DNA of 64,000 nt from Pyrenochaeta sp. MPI-SDFR-AT-0127 (GCA_020747015.1 JAGTJM010000049.1:181435-245434), one strand, 5' to 3'. Positions 22,988-35,844 are shown, counted from the first letter of the stretch. Notes: generated from the sequence alone by a model not told the origin. Numbers and translations are program-made.

Positions 22988-23671
22988 GTTCCTGTTTGAT
23001 CGATGCACGTTTGGACAGCAGAGAACTACTTTGTTGAAATCTTGGCCAATTGTTGGGGATTCGAACACTCTTTGGCATCAAAGCTGGCCAAATGGTCTGT
23101 AGAGGGAGGTCGGTGCGAACTTGTGAGCCGAGAGGTCTGGTATGCCTGATTTTGAACGAGTGGTCGTCAGAAAGACGTTGAGCATCGCTTCCAAACTCTT
23201 CGTCGCGACGCGTCGAAGCTGTGATGTCAGCCAATCCCAGCACGTCAGTTTCAATTAGTCCTAGCGCCTATGCACGCCCAAACGGCGGCACGCCCAAACG
23301 GCATTGGAAATAGCAAGTATATGCAGAAGTTATCATCAGACCAATCTTCTTACAAAAACTACAACCGCAGAAGATCTCACAACATTCCCAGTTCTCATGT
23401 AACTTTCCCTACAATGTGGCATGGTACGCTGACTGACACGCGAGGGTAGATCGACACGGCCACGCCAAAAGACCATTCGAAAGAGCTTCGAAAATCAGCC
23501 ACACAGGTCATCCCGTACAGTTGAAAAGGCCCCAAGGATACCCCTGACTGAATCCAACTCAGCTTTTACGCCTTCAAATCCTCACTTGTCTTCAGCCTGT
23601 CTCCCGGCCGTCCACACCCCAATTGGAACGCTCCAACCTCGGACCTTCCCGCTCACACATTGAAACGTAAA
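22988..23671. promoter_or_regulatory. Divergent intergenic region HIS2 / gamma-glutamylcyclotransferase-like gene
   Basis: 684 bp between two start codons pointing apart, so it must hold both promoters. A near-direct repeat, gcccaaacggcg/gcccaaacggca, lies at about 23276-23300. I see no classical TATA box or identified operator. A TGACTG/TGACTCA-like Gcn4 site would be expected for a histidine gene; only loose matches (TGACTG near 23547) are visible. Confidence 0.4.
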
Positions 23672-24379
23672 ATGGCTCACGATCCTAATTCTCAGACTGC
23701 AAATACCTCCACAGCCTCATCTGCTTTAGCACCGACCGTTTACTTTGGTTATGGCTCTAATCTTTGGCTCCATCAGATGCATATTCGCTGTCCCACATCG
23801 CAGTATCTGGGCATTGCGCGTCTGAGGAACTACCGGTGGATTATCAACGACCGAGGATATGCTAATGTTGTGCAAATACCCGAATATGACCGGGCAAATG
23901 TTAGCGTAAGAGGAGACGATAAAGAGGGGTGGGTGGTCATTGATAGCAACGAGGGCAAAGGGCCATACGACAATGTAGTCTTTGGCGTAGTCTACTCTTT
24001 ACAGGAAGCAGATGAACGGAGGTTGGACAAGAATGAAGGCGTGCCTATAGCCTACACCAAAGAGTACCTACGCTGTGATTTCTGGTCCTCATCAAAAGAC
24101 CAAAAAATCGACGTCTCAGAGCCTCCAACGTCATCAAAGGACATGCTGGTCTACATTGATCGCGAGCGCACAACGCCCGACGAGCCACGGACAGAGTACG
24201 TGTATCGGATGAACCAGGGCATCGCTGATGCAGAGAAGTTAGGCGTACCGAAAGAGTATGTGAAGGATGTTATGCGCAAGTTTATCCCCGCGGAGAAAGG
24301 GGAAAGTAGGAAAAGTATGGAAGAGTTTGCAGCAAAGCAAGCGGCACGGTTCAAGGATGAGTCTGGAGTATTCAAGTAA
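23672..24379 (+). CDS. Gamma-glutamylcyclotransferase-like (AIG2/GGCT fold) protein
   Basis: Single exon; 235 residues from 23672, or 239 if the ATG at 23660 is used. The GGCT signature YFGYGSNL lies near residue 24, followed by LRNYRWIINDRGYANVVQ and the strand VVFGVVYSL. The acid DKNEGVP (Glu about residue 122) is in the place of the catalytic glutamate of this fold. Known members release 5-oxoproline from gamma-glutamyl peptides in glutathione turnover; the substrate of this protein is inferred only. The C-terminal third is helical and highly charged (EYVKDVMRKFIPAEKGE and on) and is typical of fungal members. It is divergent from HIS2, with no sign of a functional link. Confidence 0.85.
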   Translation: MAHDPNSQTANTSTASSALAPTVYFGYGSNLWLHQMHIRCPTSQYLGIARLRNYRWIINDRGYANVVQIPEYDRANVSVRGDDKEGWVVIDSNEGKGPYDNVVFGVVYSLQEADERRLDKNEGVPIAYTKEYLRCDFWSSSKDQKIDVSEPPTSSKDMLVYIDRERTTPDEPRTEYVYRMNQGIADAEKLGVPKEYVKDVMRKFIPAEKGESRKSMEEFAAKQAARFKDESGVFK

Positions 24380-24817
24380 CTTGCAAACTGCAAAGGAGGT
24401 TTATCCTCTAAGACCGTAGATATCAAAGTGTCCAAAGTAGAAATTTCGACTCTTAATTTAAACCTGAGACTGGACATATAACAGACAGACGATCCCATCC
24501 AGAAATACAAGACACCAAAGCGTCTAAACCGGATGGTTCAAGCGAAGGTCGTTCCGTGCCTACATCCTTTCTAAAGAGCTATCTGAGCTCCTTTAGACCC
24601 AACAATGGGGCAACCACATTCCCATGCTATCATTAGAGCGCGCCCTCTGCTGGCTACACTTACACAACCTAGTCACTTTAGTGTGACTCTAGAGCTCCTC
24701 ACGAGCCTTGCGGTAGCTAGCCTATCACGTCACAACGCATCAGTTGGGGTTTCGATACTTTTGCTGCAAACTCGTATCAGATACAGCAAGCAAGGGAGAA
24801 TATATCATGAATGCAGA
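24380..24817. other. Convergent 3' region
   Basis: 438 bp between the stop codons of the cyclotransferase-like gene (plus) and the BAR-domain gene (minus). It should contain both 3' untranslated regions. No other feature is visible. Confidence 0.45.
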
Positions 24818-26030
24818 CTAGAAATCAGAGGACTGATGTCTACGCACCTCCTGTTCGACCTGAAGTTGGTCGACAACGGGGGCCAGCTCCGATAGAATCT
24901 CGTATGCCTTTTTATGGTATTCAAGTTGGGCGGCGATGAGGTCGGCGAGGTTGCGGAGGGGCTCGGGGGTGTCGAGCACCTACTCATCATATTAGCTCTG
25001 TCTCGTTTCACTTCTTCTCCTTGCCGCTGCACCGTAATGGCGGCAAGTGTGCAACGTACATTCTTCATGACACCGACAGCCTCCTCGGTTTGCCCGACAA
25101 ACTCATCCTCGGCCTGCTCAATCCTTGCCCTCGCCTCTTCACTCAAATCCTCTTCAACGCCATCCTTGCGGCCAGCCTGGCCAGGCAGGGTAAAGGCAGG
25201 ACCCTTTGCGCCAGCCTTGGTTGCATCGAGGCTCAACCGCGAGTTCTCAACCGCCTTGCGAGCACGCGTCGCAAATTGAATGTTAGTGTTGAGTGTTGTG
25301 CTCCAACCGGCGAGGAATCGGGACTGAATCTGCGCGTCCTGGGCGAGACGAGCCTCGCCGACCTTCTCACTGGCAATGGCGTATTTTTCAAGACCGGTTG
25401 CGAGCGGGTCCTCGCTGGAGCTGGTTTGCTCGGACGTGAGCATGTGCGAGGCGTTGAGTGCGGCGCGTGCGACGGCATGGCTGAAGGTCTTGGGCTGCGG
25501 CTTTGCGGAGGGCGGTGCTGTGAGGGCGGCTTGGGCCTCGGCGGGGGAGGTGGCAGAAGAGAGGAGGTTTACTTTCTCCGAGACGGTGCGGCCCAGGTCG
25601 TTGAACGACTCGCGGAGGTTGGCCGGGTAGTCGTAGGCCTCGTTGGTGTATTGCGAGCTGGACGAGGCAGCGGGTTAGAGCTGACATGCGGGCAACAGGA
25701 ATGTAGAGGGGGGCGTACGTGACTTGGAGCATGGTCGTGTGCACCTTCTTCAGGGCGTCGACACGCTTTTCGAGTTCAATGTAGTCTGGAGGCAGTTGGG
25801 TCTGTCCATGGGTTGTGTCAGTACGTGGTGCCATGGGTATACAGCTGCCGTCGCACCTTGTCCTCGACCTGGCCCACCTGCTCCTTGACATACTGCTGCG
25901 TCCTGGCAGCCCATGGCGTAAAGGAAGCGCTGTTGAAGCCTGGTCAGCACATCTGGGCAGACGCTTGGGGGTGAAGGAGAGGCGCACGAGATGTTCTTGC
26001 CAAACGCTGAAATCTTGCCGAGGTTGTCCA
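24818..26030 (-). CDS. GVP36: BAR-domain protein, Gvp36-like
   Basis: BAR proteins form curved dimers that bind and bend membranes; yeast Gvp36 works in Golgi/endosome trafficking and endocytosis. Minus-strand exons: 25987-26030, 25857-25929, 25719-25801, 25060-25657, 24818-24979; 960 nt, 319 residues. The N-terminus MDNLGKISAFGKNIS continues as FTPWAARTQQYVKEQVGQVEDK, then LPPDYIELEKRVDALK, the fixed start of this family. Next come TSQYTNEAYDYPANLRESF, a low-complexity Ala/Pro stretch and long amphipathic helices with ATGLEKYA, a typical Gvp36 motif. The C-terminal helix reads NLADLIAAQLEYHKKAYEIL. The frame ends nine codons after a possible GTGCGT donor, so a short extra terminal exon is possible. 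Four introns of 55-80 bp all keep phase. Confidence 0.9.
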
Positions 26031-27028
26031 TTGTTGGCTGTGTGAGTGACGTGTCCCACAAGGTTGTATTGATTAAACGTGCGTTTCGGCGTGCTTGTGG
26101 TTGTGCCTGAAGCTTTCATGTGTTGAACCCGTTGCTGCACGCCCGGCTGCCCAGTGATCCCTGCATGCTACTAGCCGGTTGTGGACAATTCGTCGCTCTC
26201 GACAGTCCTGCACCATCCGCTTATCGTTGTCGTCGTCTTCGTCGTCTTCACAGGCTACCCGAATTTCACTTTCAGAATTGGCAGCAGTCTTTTTGGCCGA
26301 GTGAGCAAATGGGTCAGCCGTTGCGCCACGGTGGTTAAGCCTGGGGGATGGTGTGGTGTAGCATCAGGCACGCTGAAATATGTACAGCGATTTGAATTGG
26401 ATACATACAGGGAGAAGAGAAGACTTCCTCTACGCAATAATGCCAGTATGAATGAAAAAATAATTCTTCCAGTCCTTACCACGCACTCACTCTGTCTGGC
26501 TTGTCGAAGAGAGACATTAAGCAAGCTAGAATGTTTAACCACCGTGCGCCCTAACCGTATCTTGCCCTGGGGTATCTCCTCTTGCCATCTCCTGTACGCC
26601 TATAGTCTGTGACCTTTTATTCCAATATCCATACAACTGCCCTGCGGCTGTGCCCAACATCGATTCGACACCAGCATTCTGCATTGGCGAGGACGTTGAA
26701 ACAGACATGCAGCCGCACAGCAAATGTCCCGCCACATGGCAGGAGCTCTTCGCTCAATCCTTCCTGTTCCGTCCCAGTTTGCTGCAATGCCGTTCTACAC
26801 AAACAGCGACTGTGTTCCAGTTGTGCAGCACGCAGCAAGCCGTCCTCCATCTGTCCATCAATGTGTCACCAAACGCCACTCGGAAATGCGTTGGTTCCAG
26901 CTACCGAGTACAACAGGGCTGGTTAGAGTGCTTCTGATGCAAAGTGCAGAGATGGACGTCTCCACCATCCGGGAAAGTGAGCTCTACCTAGATGCAAACT
27001 CTGATTGGTAATGAATGTTTGGCCCAAG
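26031..27028. other. Intergenic, promoter of the BAR gene and 3' side of the Zn2Cys6 gene
   Basis: Overlapping short frames (for example 26181-26612 plus and 26650-26937 plus) have no domain and a Cys/Ser/Arg-rich composition typical of noncoding translation. A pyrimidine-rich stretch at 26222-26250 with GTCGTC repeats precedes the BAR gene. Confidence 0.4.
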
Positions 27029-29715
27029 CTACTGCGCCGAGTACTGCGGCCCCGACATGTATACCTCTGCGTTTGACAATTTACGCTCACTGCCATACCC
27101 TGATGCCCAGTCTGGCGAGCTGTACATCTCCGAACCCGGTACACTAGCAGCGCTAAAGCTATCTGCACTCGTGACCGTCATACTGTCCGAAGGGGGCGAA
27201 TCAGAGATGGTCAAGGAACTGAAGATGCCCCTCATCTCTCGTAGGTCGTTCGAAACTTGATCTTTTGGTGTACTCGTACGGTCTTTGATGAAATCTTTGA
27301 TCGAACGGATAATAGGCGGGCATGCTTCGTCGTTTGGTAGCCACCAGTCAGACGGGGTGGTACCCATTGACTCGAGCATGCGATTTCGGAGGACGTCCGA
27401 GTATATGTAACTGCGTGATTGTGTTAGTAAACTTGAAGTATAACGCTGGCATGGTAATGGGGGGTGAGAGAGTTGATCCTGTAAGTAATTATCCTAATCA
27501 AAAAAAAAGGGTCATAGTCACAAGAAATCCGCTAGAGAAAGAATGTACCTACCCTGCTGCCTCTATCTTGGCAAACGTTCGACGAATCCACCATACGGTC
27601 TTTGGATCTTTTGGCAGGAACAGAGTTGCGATTGCAAAGCAGACTTGCGCTTCAATGAGCGCTCCTGGTGGCGCTTCCGGATATGCACATATTGCTTCGA
27701 AGACCTGTACTGCTTTATACGCCTGGCGGGTTACCTCCGGGTCGAATGGTTGCTTGAGTGCCATCGATGCAGAGATATTGTACATGAAGACAATGCCCCA
27801 CATATCTAGGCAAAGGTAGTTCGAAGTCCACAATGGGCCGCCCCAGATGACATTCGGTTCACGAGGATTTACAATATCGTCTGGATCAGGTTCGCCGGGG
27901 ATGTGCTTGACCTTGTGGGTCTCGTCCATGAGCACGGAACCCAGGTTCTGCTCGAGGGTCTCGACTTTCTCCTTCAGGATTGGGAGCTGTGCCATGAAGT
28001 CTTGAGGACTAACGAGTCCTTTGCCAGTCCGTGCAAAAAGGTCATTCGAGTCTTTGGCAACTAGTCGCGAATGAGCAAAGCGCTCGTCGTATTTCAAGCC
28101 AATGTCGTCTGGGTTTTCGCGCACTTTCTGCACATAGCATTCATGCACTGCCTCGTACCAGTCTCGTCCGAGCACGGCTTCTCCGCCCGACTGAAAGCCG
28201 ACAAACAAGTCAAACCTTATATACCACAGGATGACCATGAGGAGAAAGTCGGATTGCGTGATGCTATGCGGCGTGTATAAGCGAGTGAGCATCTCGAAGG
28301 CAGCTTTCTGATGGCCCATGAGGTTGACCCAATCACCGAGCATCTCCTGAAGCATTGAATCAGCATAGTGAGATGGAAAATTCAGACTGTTCCTACCTCG
28401 ATGCTTGCGAGCTGAAGTATAGTAAGGAAAGTGGCGAGTCCTTGTTTCTTATTCTTCGTAATCGATACCCGCAGTCGCGAAACTGATTCGTTGTAGAACT
28501 GGAGAAAAGTTGAGATACGGCCATCGGGCTGAGAGAGCGTATGGAAGTAGGCTGCGTAACCCGCTACCGCATACTTCAGAGGCTCAAACTTCATGGCTCG
28601 AGCGAGAAACTCGCCTTTGAGAAAATTGTGGTCATCGTGCTTGAGCGAATAGTGATGGACCGACATGTGGTTCTGAAAATAGTTTAGGTAGAAGTGGAGA
28701 TCCCGGGCCGTTGCCGAAGTGCTTTTGGTCGCCGCACCGGTCTTTGTAGCTTGCGCGCTACCTTTTCGCGAGAGGGGTGGTCGCGCAGTAGGAGGCACGG
28801 TAGAAGAGGCCTCAGTCGACGGTGATGTGCTGTGGTCAAAGGTTGACGCAGGGGTGTGAGATGAATCGCGCAGATCTTGGCTCTTAGACATGGTATCATC
28901 GTCAAATTCATCGTCCTCGTCCTCGTCATCATCATCGAGGATAGCAGGCAAGCGGTCTTGGCCATCCTCTTCATGATCCTCTGGGGACGAGGCGCCGTCG
29001 GCGGAAGACGATTTCCCCAGCTTGAAGCCAGTCCGGGCTGACTTCTGGCTGGACTGTGTGTCTGGGTAGACACACTCGCGGTTCCCCTTGCGACATCCTG
29101 TTGCCAAAGATGTTAGATGGCTCCTGTGGCCTGGATGCGCAAGAGCAGGTACTTACTCTCGCATACCGGGTGATTCTCGTCACACTGCCAGGCATTAGCA
29201 ACCATGCTAGCTATGATAGTCGGTGTTCCAATTACCTTGACTCTCCGCTGCCTGCAGGTAAAGCAGCCACTCCGAGTTCTGCGGTGCTTGACTTGCTCAC
29301 CTGGAGCAGGTCGCCTTCGTGCGCGGGCATTGCCGCCTTGAGCTGGGCCCATGGGGGCAGACATGTCGTCGTACTGATCAGCATAGTTTGGCTGGATGAG
29401 GGGCTCAGTGTATTGCACAAAGGGTCCGGGGAGTCCCGGGAGTCCCGGGCGGAATGGATTGTCTGGCAGTGCTGGAGCATAGGAGCCATGTGAAGTCATG
29501 GTTGGCGGGGCATGTTGGGGTTGGGGGGTCTGGATGGCACTGGGGCCAATATTGTAGTATTGAGGGGGTATGTTGTGGCCTGAGGGATAGTATCCAGACA
29601 TGGTGTGACTGGGTGCGAGGAGAGAAGGCAGCGGTGGAGTGGTAGCGGTTGGTGACGGTCTGCTTGCCGCAACAGGATCAACGTCATTCAAGGTCGCGGG
29701 CTGCAGGGATTCCAA
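27029..29715 (-). CDS. Zn(II)2Cys6 transcription factor
   Basis: Minus-strand exons: 29236-29715, 29157-29184, 28397-29097, 27553-28346, 27029-27410; 2385 nt, 794 residues. The binuclear zinc cluster is assembled from three exons: CFTCRQRRVK ends exon 1, CDENHPVCE fills a 28-nt exon 2 and RCRKGNRECVYP opens exon 3, giving C-x2-C-x6-C-x6-C-x2-C-x6-C. The N-terminal 150 residues are Pro/Tyr/Gln-rich. After the cluster comes an acidic run (DDDDEDEDDEFDDD), then a fungal-specific regulatory region with HFYLNYFQNHMSVHHYSLKHDD, LARAMKFEPLKYAVAGYAAY and LATFLTILQLASIEEMLGDW. This resembles the Fungal_trans_2 group rather than classic Gal4. Targets are unknown. The start could also be the ATG at 29601. 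The last intron (27411-27552, 142 bp) is long. Confidence 0.9.
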
Positions 29716-32700
29716 GGTCGATCGCCCTTGTTTGACAGTGGCTCCGCAGGGTTCTCAGGCACCGAGACTTGAGAAGGGGAGAAGGGCGCTTGAATGCACA
29801 TAGGGTTGGACTGAGGTTGGGCCTGTTCCTTGGAGGTTGATGCACGCCGAGTCTGGAGCGGGTGACAATGGCCCTGGCTAGGGACCGACAAGCAAAGCTT
29901 TTAAATGCGCAGTCGAGCCTCGACAGTCGCAGTGCCAGTCCCACCACGGAGCACGGTGGATTGGATGCGGCGCAACACAGCTGCTGACAATGGAGGCGGA
30001 TGCAGGCCCCGTCTGAAACTGGACGACGTTGGAGGAGGAGCACGGCAGCCGCAGTCAGAGGCCGTGTCTGAAGTAGCCCGTGGCAGAAGCCAACTGTCTA
30101 GATTGGACAAAGAAGCAATGCTGGATGCCAGGAACGGACAGTCTGAGTGTTCATCAAACGTCTGCACCGGCGGCCGGGGTGCAGTAAACGAAAAAGCAAG
30201 CGCTCGACTTGTTCCCACGCCGCCCTGGCCGTGCACTTTTGTCCCAAACGTTTCCGCCTTCCGCGCAGCCATGGGTTTGGCTACAACGTATCGTTATTGA
30301 CAACCGTGCGAAACGGCCCACCTTGACAAGATCTAACGGAGGCAAGTCTGGGGGAGCAGAAGAGAGGGCCTGATCCCAGATCCCTCCCCTCCCCCCTCGC
30401 TCCAAGATGCCGCATAGGGCCACTTTTCTATACATCCCCGCCGATGATCCCGCCTATGATCCCGCCTGTCAACTTCTTTCGGCGTCCTTCTCACGGCGCT
30501 TCTTGCCCTTGGTCACTGGCCCCCAGCGGTCGAGCCCATGGATCGCCGTTGCAGCAGACGGCCGTGGGCTAGCAGAAGACAGCGGCCAGGGTGCCGAGTG
30601 AAGAGCAAGTGTGGGGCGATTGGTGATGCCATTCCACACGCTGCCCACCATCAGCGAATAACGTGGTCGGTGAGAAGACAACATGCTCGTACTTGGACGC
30701 GCCACATTGGATTGCCCTTACTCAAATCTGCGCGAGGGCGCCGTTGAGTATAGGGTCAGGGCTTCTATATCCATGGGTTCCCGCCAATCCACACGCCCGA
30801 ACTGGCCAATGCCCCGATGCATGATGCAGTGCAATCGCCCGGTGGCATCCTTTCAAACTTTCCAGCCTCATCAATGTGCCTGTTAGGAAGATATCAATCG
30901 ATATACTGCTCAACAAATACGGCTAGCTGAACAGGCCGCAAATTAGCCCGCCATGCAATGCCCTGGGCCCCGTTGTACTGAGTCAACGGGACCTGGACGA
31001 AAAAGGAAAGCCTAGGTTCGAGAAGAAGGCGGCGTTGGCAGCTAGCCAACTCCAGTCATCTAATCCAAAGCCCTCCCAGGCATCTGTCCCGTGATGACGG
31101 TAGCCATAGGACACACCTGCGCCATTCCAAGACTTGGGAAGCGCCACGACCGCCTGCACGCCGACATTGCTGTTGACACGATGCAGGGAGATTGGTGCAA
31201 TAATCCCAGAGGGGCATAATTGGATTTATTCAATATGATGTTCATACAAGTGGTCGAACGCTGCATATCAGAAGCATGTTGCCGAAGCTAGCATGATGGA
31301 AAACAAGGAATTGCCTGCCGGCGCTGTCAGGCTATCTCTGAGTTTGGACGCGAAGCATCGCCCAAGCCAAGAATTGCGCAGGACAGGTCAGCGCAGGAGT
31401 CGGATACTGTCAGCCGTCTGGTGTTCTTCAGCAGCTGAAAGACGAGATGCCCTGACAGATGGTGAGACCCTTCAGATGTCGTGTTTAGCCCTATTCGGGG
31501 CATGGCATATCGGGCTGCAGTACTTTCACTTCCGGCAGCATCTGACTGGTGGGCATTTGATGAAGCGGGAGGGCGACCCGTGCAATTCTGTACGTCATGC
31601 GAGTAGCGGGCCTAGTAGACTTGTCGTTGACGGCCACAACATGCCGCATGCATTACACATTTGAGATTTCGTATGCTGAACGAGGTTTCGGCATGCTGTA
31701 CCACGTTTGACGAAACCTTGGAGCTTTGCATGTTCGCAAATCACGTTGCATGTTCGAGGGAGCGCAGCAAAGGCCGACTGCGGACCGGCCGGTGCTGGTG
31801 GCTTGCATTTTGCCTGCAGTGACAAGCACGGCAAATTATGAGGCAGCGTGTGGGGGGTGGTTGTTAGGCTTGCTTGGCCGTCGAGTGTGCTAAGATTAGA
31901 CGGCGGCGTCGTCGAATCCAAGATGCAGAGTTCCGTGGCAGTGGAGCCCACGTGTGGAGCACAGGGTTAATGCCTTCTGCAAGACCCAGCGATCGGGCAT
32001 GAAACAGACAAGATTGACGTTGAAACTCTCCGTTGACGCCAGCCTGCAGTTCCCTTCTTGTGCAGCTTCACAGCCTGGAACCCAAAACTGGCTCTGTTGG
32101 GGTCATACACTCGCCGTCACACTCTCACAGTCACTTTAGCCGGCCAACCCACCGATTGCACCCTCTTGCTCTCAGCTTGGAGTCATTATGCTCCACATGC
32201 CCTCCTTGCGTGTGCATAACGGATAATAGTCGGATATCCCTGCAGATCTACGGTATTGATGCGTGCTACCAGCATAAGGGACGGCATCCCCGTACGCCTA
32301 GTCTGAAAAGAGACCATCGTGACAATGCCTCATTTCACAACGTAGTCGCCGAGGTGTCTACTGCTCGCAGTTGCACCAAGAACGAGTTAGCCTACGGTAC
32401 AGCCACGCAAATTCGATAAAGGTAACATACGATGGGTTTTTCTGATTCAAAGCATCGTCCCGGCCAGAATGGCCATCCTCATTTCCGAGAAACCAACACC
32501 GAGGCCTAATATAAGCCTATTGATTGGCCACCAGGGAAGGACTTTGGCAGCATCCCAGCACACTGTACCAACTTGACCTTCTCCCCAGGTCCTGTATCCT
32601 TTGAGAGCACGGGCAACTCTTCCACCAAATTGCAAAGGGCAGAATCTCGCTTTCTGAGAAACAACAGCTAACCACCTGGGGCCTTTGATCGGATCCTCAT

Positions 32701-33677
32701 CAGAACTCTCTCGCCTACAAGATAAACATATGCCGAATGTTTGTTTGCCTCCCAACCCTGTCAGAGTATACTGTTATAAGAACACCACAAAGCTCGCCTT
32801 CTCGACATGTACTTGTCCAAGCCCACGCTTGGTCCTCCATAACTCTCCGAGTTCATTCTCCAACTTGTACTAGATGCACAATCACAATGCAGGGCCCGCA
32901 ATCACCAAAGCAGCGGTCACCATGAAGCAGCGTCACCCTAATGCGGCTTCTTAACGCAAAGTCAGCCAGTAACTCTAGGGTTACGTCCATTGGCGTTCCT
33001 TCTCGAACGATACCTACGGTTGTGGCTTCGTCATCCTAGGAAGCCCACAATCCCACCCGGCCCAGCTCCTTGTCGTCACATCCCGTCACATCCGTCATGT
33101 CTTGGCGAATGCTCGTTCTTACCAAGCCAGGTGACTCTGGGGGGAAAGCTTTTCTTCGGCTATTACGGACCCCCCCAGATGCGCAATTCAAAATACGGTT
33201 GAAGTTTGACAATGCAGTTGTTGACATGTTTTGAAATGCAACCCTCGCTATATTATAGCCAGCTGCTCACACAGCAGCTTCTCATGCCTCCTCTACCCCA
33301 GACCTAGCGCATCCTTGAAGCCTCCTGGCCCATCCGTACCCGATATACACAAGAAAAGTGGTCGTTGAAGTCGTTCATATGCTACCCAAAATAAAATCCA
33401 AAGTCACTCGTCTCCCCAATGCCAGAATGCCTGCTGTCCGATCCGAAACATCGCTTTACGCCAGAACGCTCCTTATCCAGCCAACTAGTACGAAACTCAT
33501 CGAGATGAGTTCGCTGCTTCCAAACATGACTAAAAGAAAATGGTCGTCGGAATACCCAATAACAAATGGTGTTGCAACACGGGTAAGGATGGGGTATATG
33601 TGAAGATGTGAAGAAATGAGTGAAGAGGACGTAGCGTGAAGATGAAATTTAATCAGATCAAATCAAGTAGATGTTTG
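29716..33677. other. 4 kb intergenic region without a recognised gene
   Basis: The first kilobase is the promoter and leader side of the Zn2Cys6 gene; such regulators often have long upstream regions. Between 29.9 and 30.7 kb frames are open on both strands because the DNA is GC-rich. Further right (31-33.3 kb) only frames under 130 codons occur, with no domains, no consistent exon chain, no tRNA and no repeat. The last few hundred bases are the RING gene 3' side. Confidence 0.35.
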
Positions 33678-35844
33678 TCAAAGAGTGGTACCAGTGACAT
33701 CGGCTAGTTCTGTATCGTCTCCATTCGTTTCGTGAACACCCTCGCCTCTACAAAGAGGACAGGAGTTGCGACCGGTCGTTAACCACTAGCTATGCGTCAG
33801 TACCTGTTACGAATTGATTTCAGTTTTCATTGGAGCTTACCTGATCAATGCAGATCTTGTGGAACAGATGTTCGCACTTGACCAATTTGCGCGCCTCCTC
33901 ATCCGTCTCAAAGTCGCACAAGCACACCAAGCAGCGAGCATCTGAGGCAAGATCAATCCTCTCTTCGCCATCCGCGGCTTCGGCCACAAGCCTACCAGAG
34001 ATACTACGTATTCTGAAAAGGCCGGGCGCAGAAGCCACGTCTTCCTCACTTGCAACCGGTGGTTTTGCGGGACCAAGTATGGACGAGAGCAACATCATAT
34101 CCTCGTATGTAGGTGAGTCTGTGAAGAGACTCGGCGTTGTAAGAATCGGGTGGTTCTCCGGGTAGCTACCGCCAAGTACATAGATGATCCAGCTCCTGGA
34201 GCCTTCTCCAGGGTTGTTGTCGGGCTCAACAACGCCTCTTCTCCTAGGAGCGCCAGAACCGTACCTTGTGAAATCCGATTCGCTCAAACGTCGTGGTCGA
34301 GCATTGCGATGATGTGGCTGTGGCTCTTCCGCGGTAGGCTCAAGGGTGGATGGAGTAGGCCTACGAAGGCTATCACGTCGTGACGGCGCTGTGGATTGGC
34401 TGGTGGGTGACGGAGGTGAGGTCGAAGTGGCTGGAGTAGTCGTACCCGAAGCCTCGGCAGACAAGCCCAAGGTAGTAGCAGGAGTTGATGGAGGGGGAAG
34501 AGGGCCTGCGGGTGAGTCTGTGAGCGACGACCATGGGCGAGGTCTCTCCTGCCCATGTCCCCGGTGATGTCTCTGGCTATCATAGTTTGAGGGGAAGTTG
34601 AACCCACCCATGGAAGCCCGTCTGCGATGGCTGAACCGTGTACCGTTTTGTGGCGGTCGGAGAGCATCGGCGGTGTCGCCAGGTGAAGTGGGAGGCGTAG
34701 GGAAGCTCGAGAGAGCGTCAAGGAAAGGCGGTATGTTGCCGTCGTCCTGTCCTGCGCCCGTGCCGGGGCTAATAGATCTGATGCCAACAATAATGATGGG
34801 CACCATCCTACCCTCCGCGTCCTCGTCGTCGTCCTGGCTGTCGCTTCCCTGGCCACTGCCACGACTCCCTATTCTGTCGTTCCTCCTGCTCTCGGCAGAT
34901 GTGCCGAATCTGAACATTCTGAAGAAGTTGAGCGGTGCCGGGGTCCCGCCCGCAGCATCTCCGCCTTCGCCGCCTTCATTGCCCCTCAGAGCTGAGGCTA
35001 TGCTACCATTCTGCAGTGACTGAAGGAACGTATCAAAAGTGCCATCCCTCGTCGCTGCTTGGTGATCTTCGCCAACCAATGAAGCGGCCGTTGCTGCCGC
35101 GGCAAGCGAGAGCAGTCGTGATAACACGTCGGCCTGGTCCTCGCCCCTTCTCAGCCGCTCGATATTCTCCAGGTGATCTTCGTCACGCCATAGCGACCGC
35201 CTTCTGCGCGACGGACCTATCATGTTGCGTAGTCGGCGCTGCGAGGGGAGTATAGAGAGAGCCCTTCCATCTCGTCTCGACGGGCTCAAGGGGGCCTGCG
35301 ACCGGGTTCGGTGTGCGTCTGGGCGGTCGGAATGGGAGTGGGTTCTGAGCAGCTGATCAAAGTCGATACCGAGATCTGGTGCGGGGATCTGGGGCCGTGG
35401 GAGGACGGGGCCTCGGTCGCCGGTCGAGTGTCTGAGAGTGGAGCGAGGGAAGGTGGTGCCGTCGGTTGCGGAGAAGGAGGCGAGATTGTACGTGGGTTCG
35501 GTGTTGCGAGCAGGCAATGATGGGCGACTGTGCAGCAGCCCCGTGATTGAACTGAGCGAGGAGCGCGCCCGCATCAGCCGCGAGCGCTGGCGATGGGGGG
35601 GAGTGTTGTGGGCGGCTGGTGGGCCAGCATCGGGCCGTCCAAAGTGCGAGGAGAAGCGGTAGAAGGGGTTTCTACTCTGTGCGAGGGGGGGCCTCGAGGT
35701 GCTGTGGACGCGATGCAGCAGCTCGGGCACGCTGTCGCTCTCAGGCTGGGACGGGCGGCCCAGCAGCGAGGGCGCCCACGACGCGGGCCGGGCTCTGCGG
35801 CGCGGACGCTGTTCGGCGGCGCCTGTCGAGTGTGCCTGCCCCAT
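33678..35844 (-). CDS. RING-H2 finger protein with long disordered N-terminus (probable E3 ubiquitin ligase)
   Basis: Two exons, 33841-35844 and 33678-33785, with a 55-bp intron inside the RING. The C-terminal finger reads CLVCLCDFETDEEA, KCEHLFHKIC, then across the intron DQWLTTGRNSCPLC: C3-H2-C3 order with the Trp after Cys6 that contacts E2 enzymes. The rest is Ser/Pro/Arg-rich and probably disordered, apart from a SWIIYVLGGSYPENHP segment and a hydrophobic PIIIVGIRSIS. The ATG at 35844 starts MGQAHSTG, a plausible N-myristoylation signal; an upstream in-frame ATG at 35925 (27 more residues) would hide it and crowd the divergent neighbour, so I prefer 35844 (703 residues; 730 from 35925). 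Ubiquitin ligase activity is inferred from the finger; the substrate is unknown. Confidence 0.85.

Noticed and set aside
25021..25722. Plus-strand frame of 233 codons over the BAR-domain gene
   Set aside because: It is antisense to exons of the Gvp36-like gene, and its Gly/Arg/Cys-rich composition is a mirror of the Ala/Pro-rich real strand.
33820..33840. Stop codon ending the RING frame six codons after the intron donor
   Set aside because: It is in intron sequence; removing 55 bp supplies the Trp and the last two RING cysteines.
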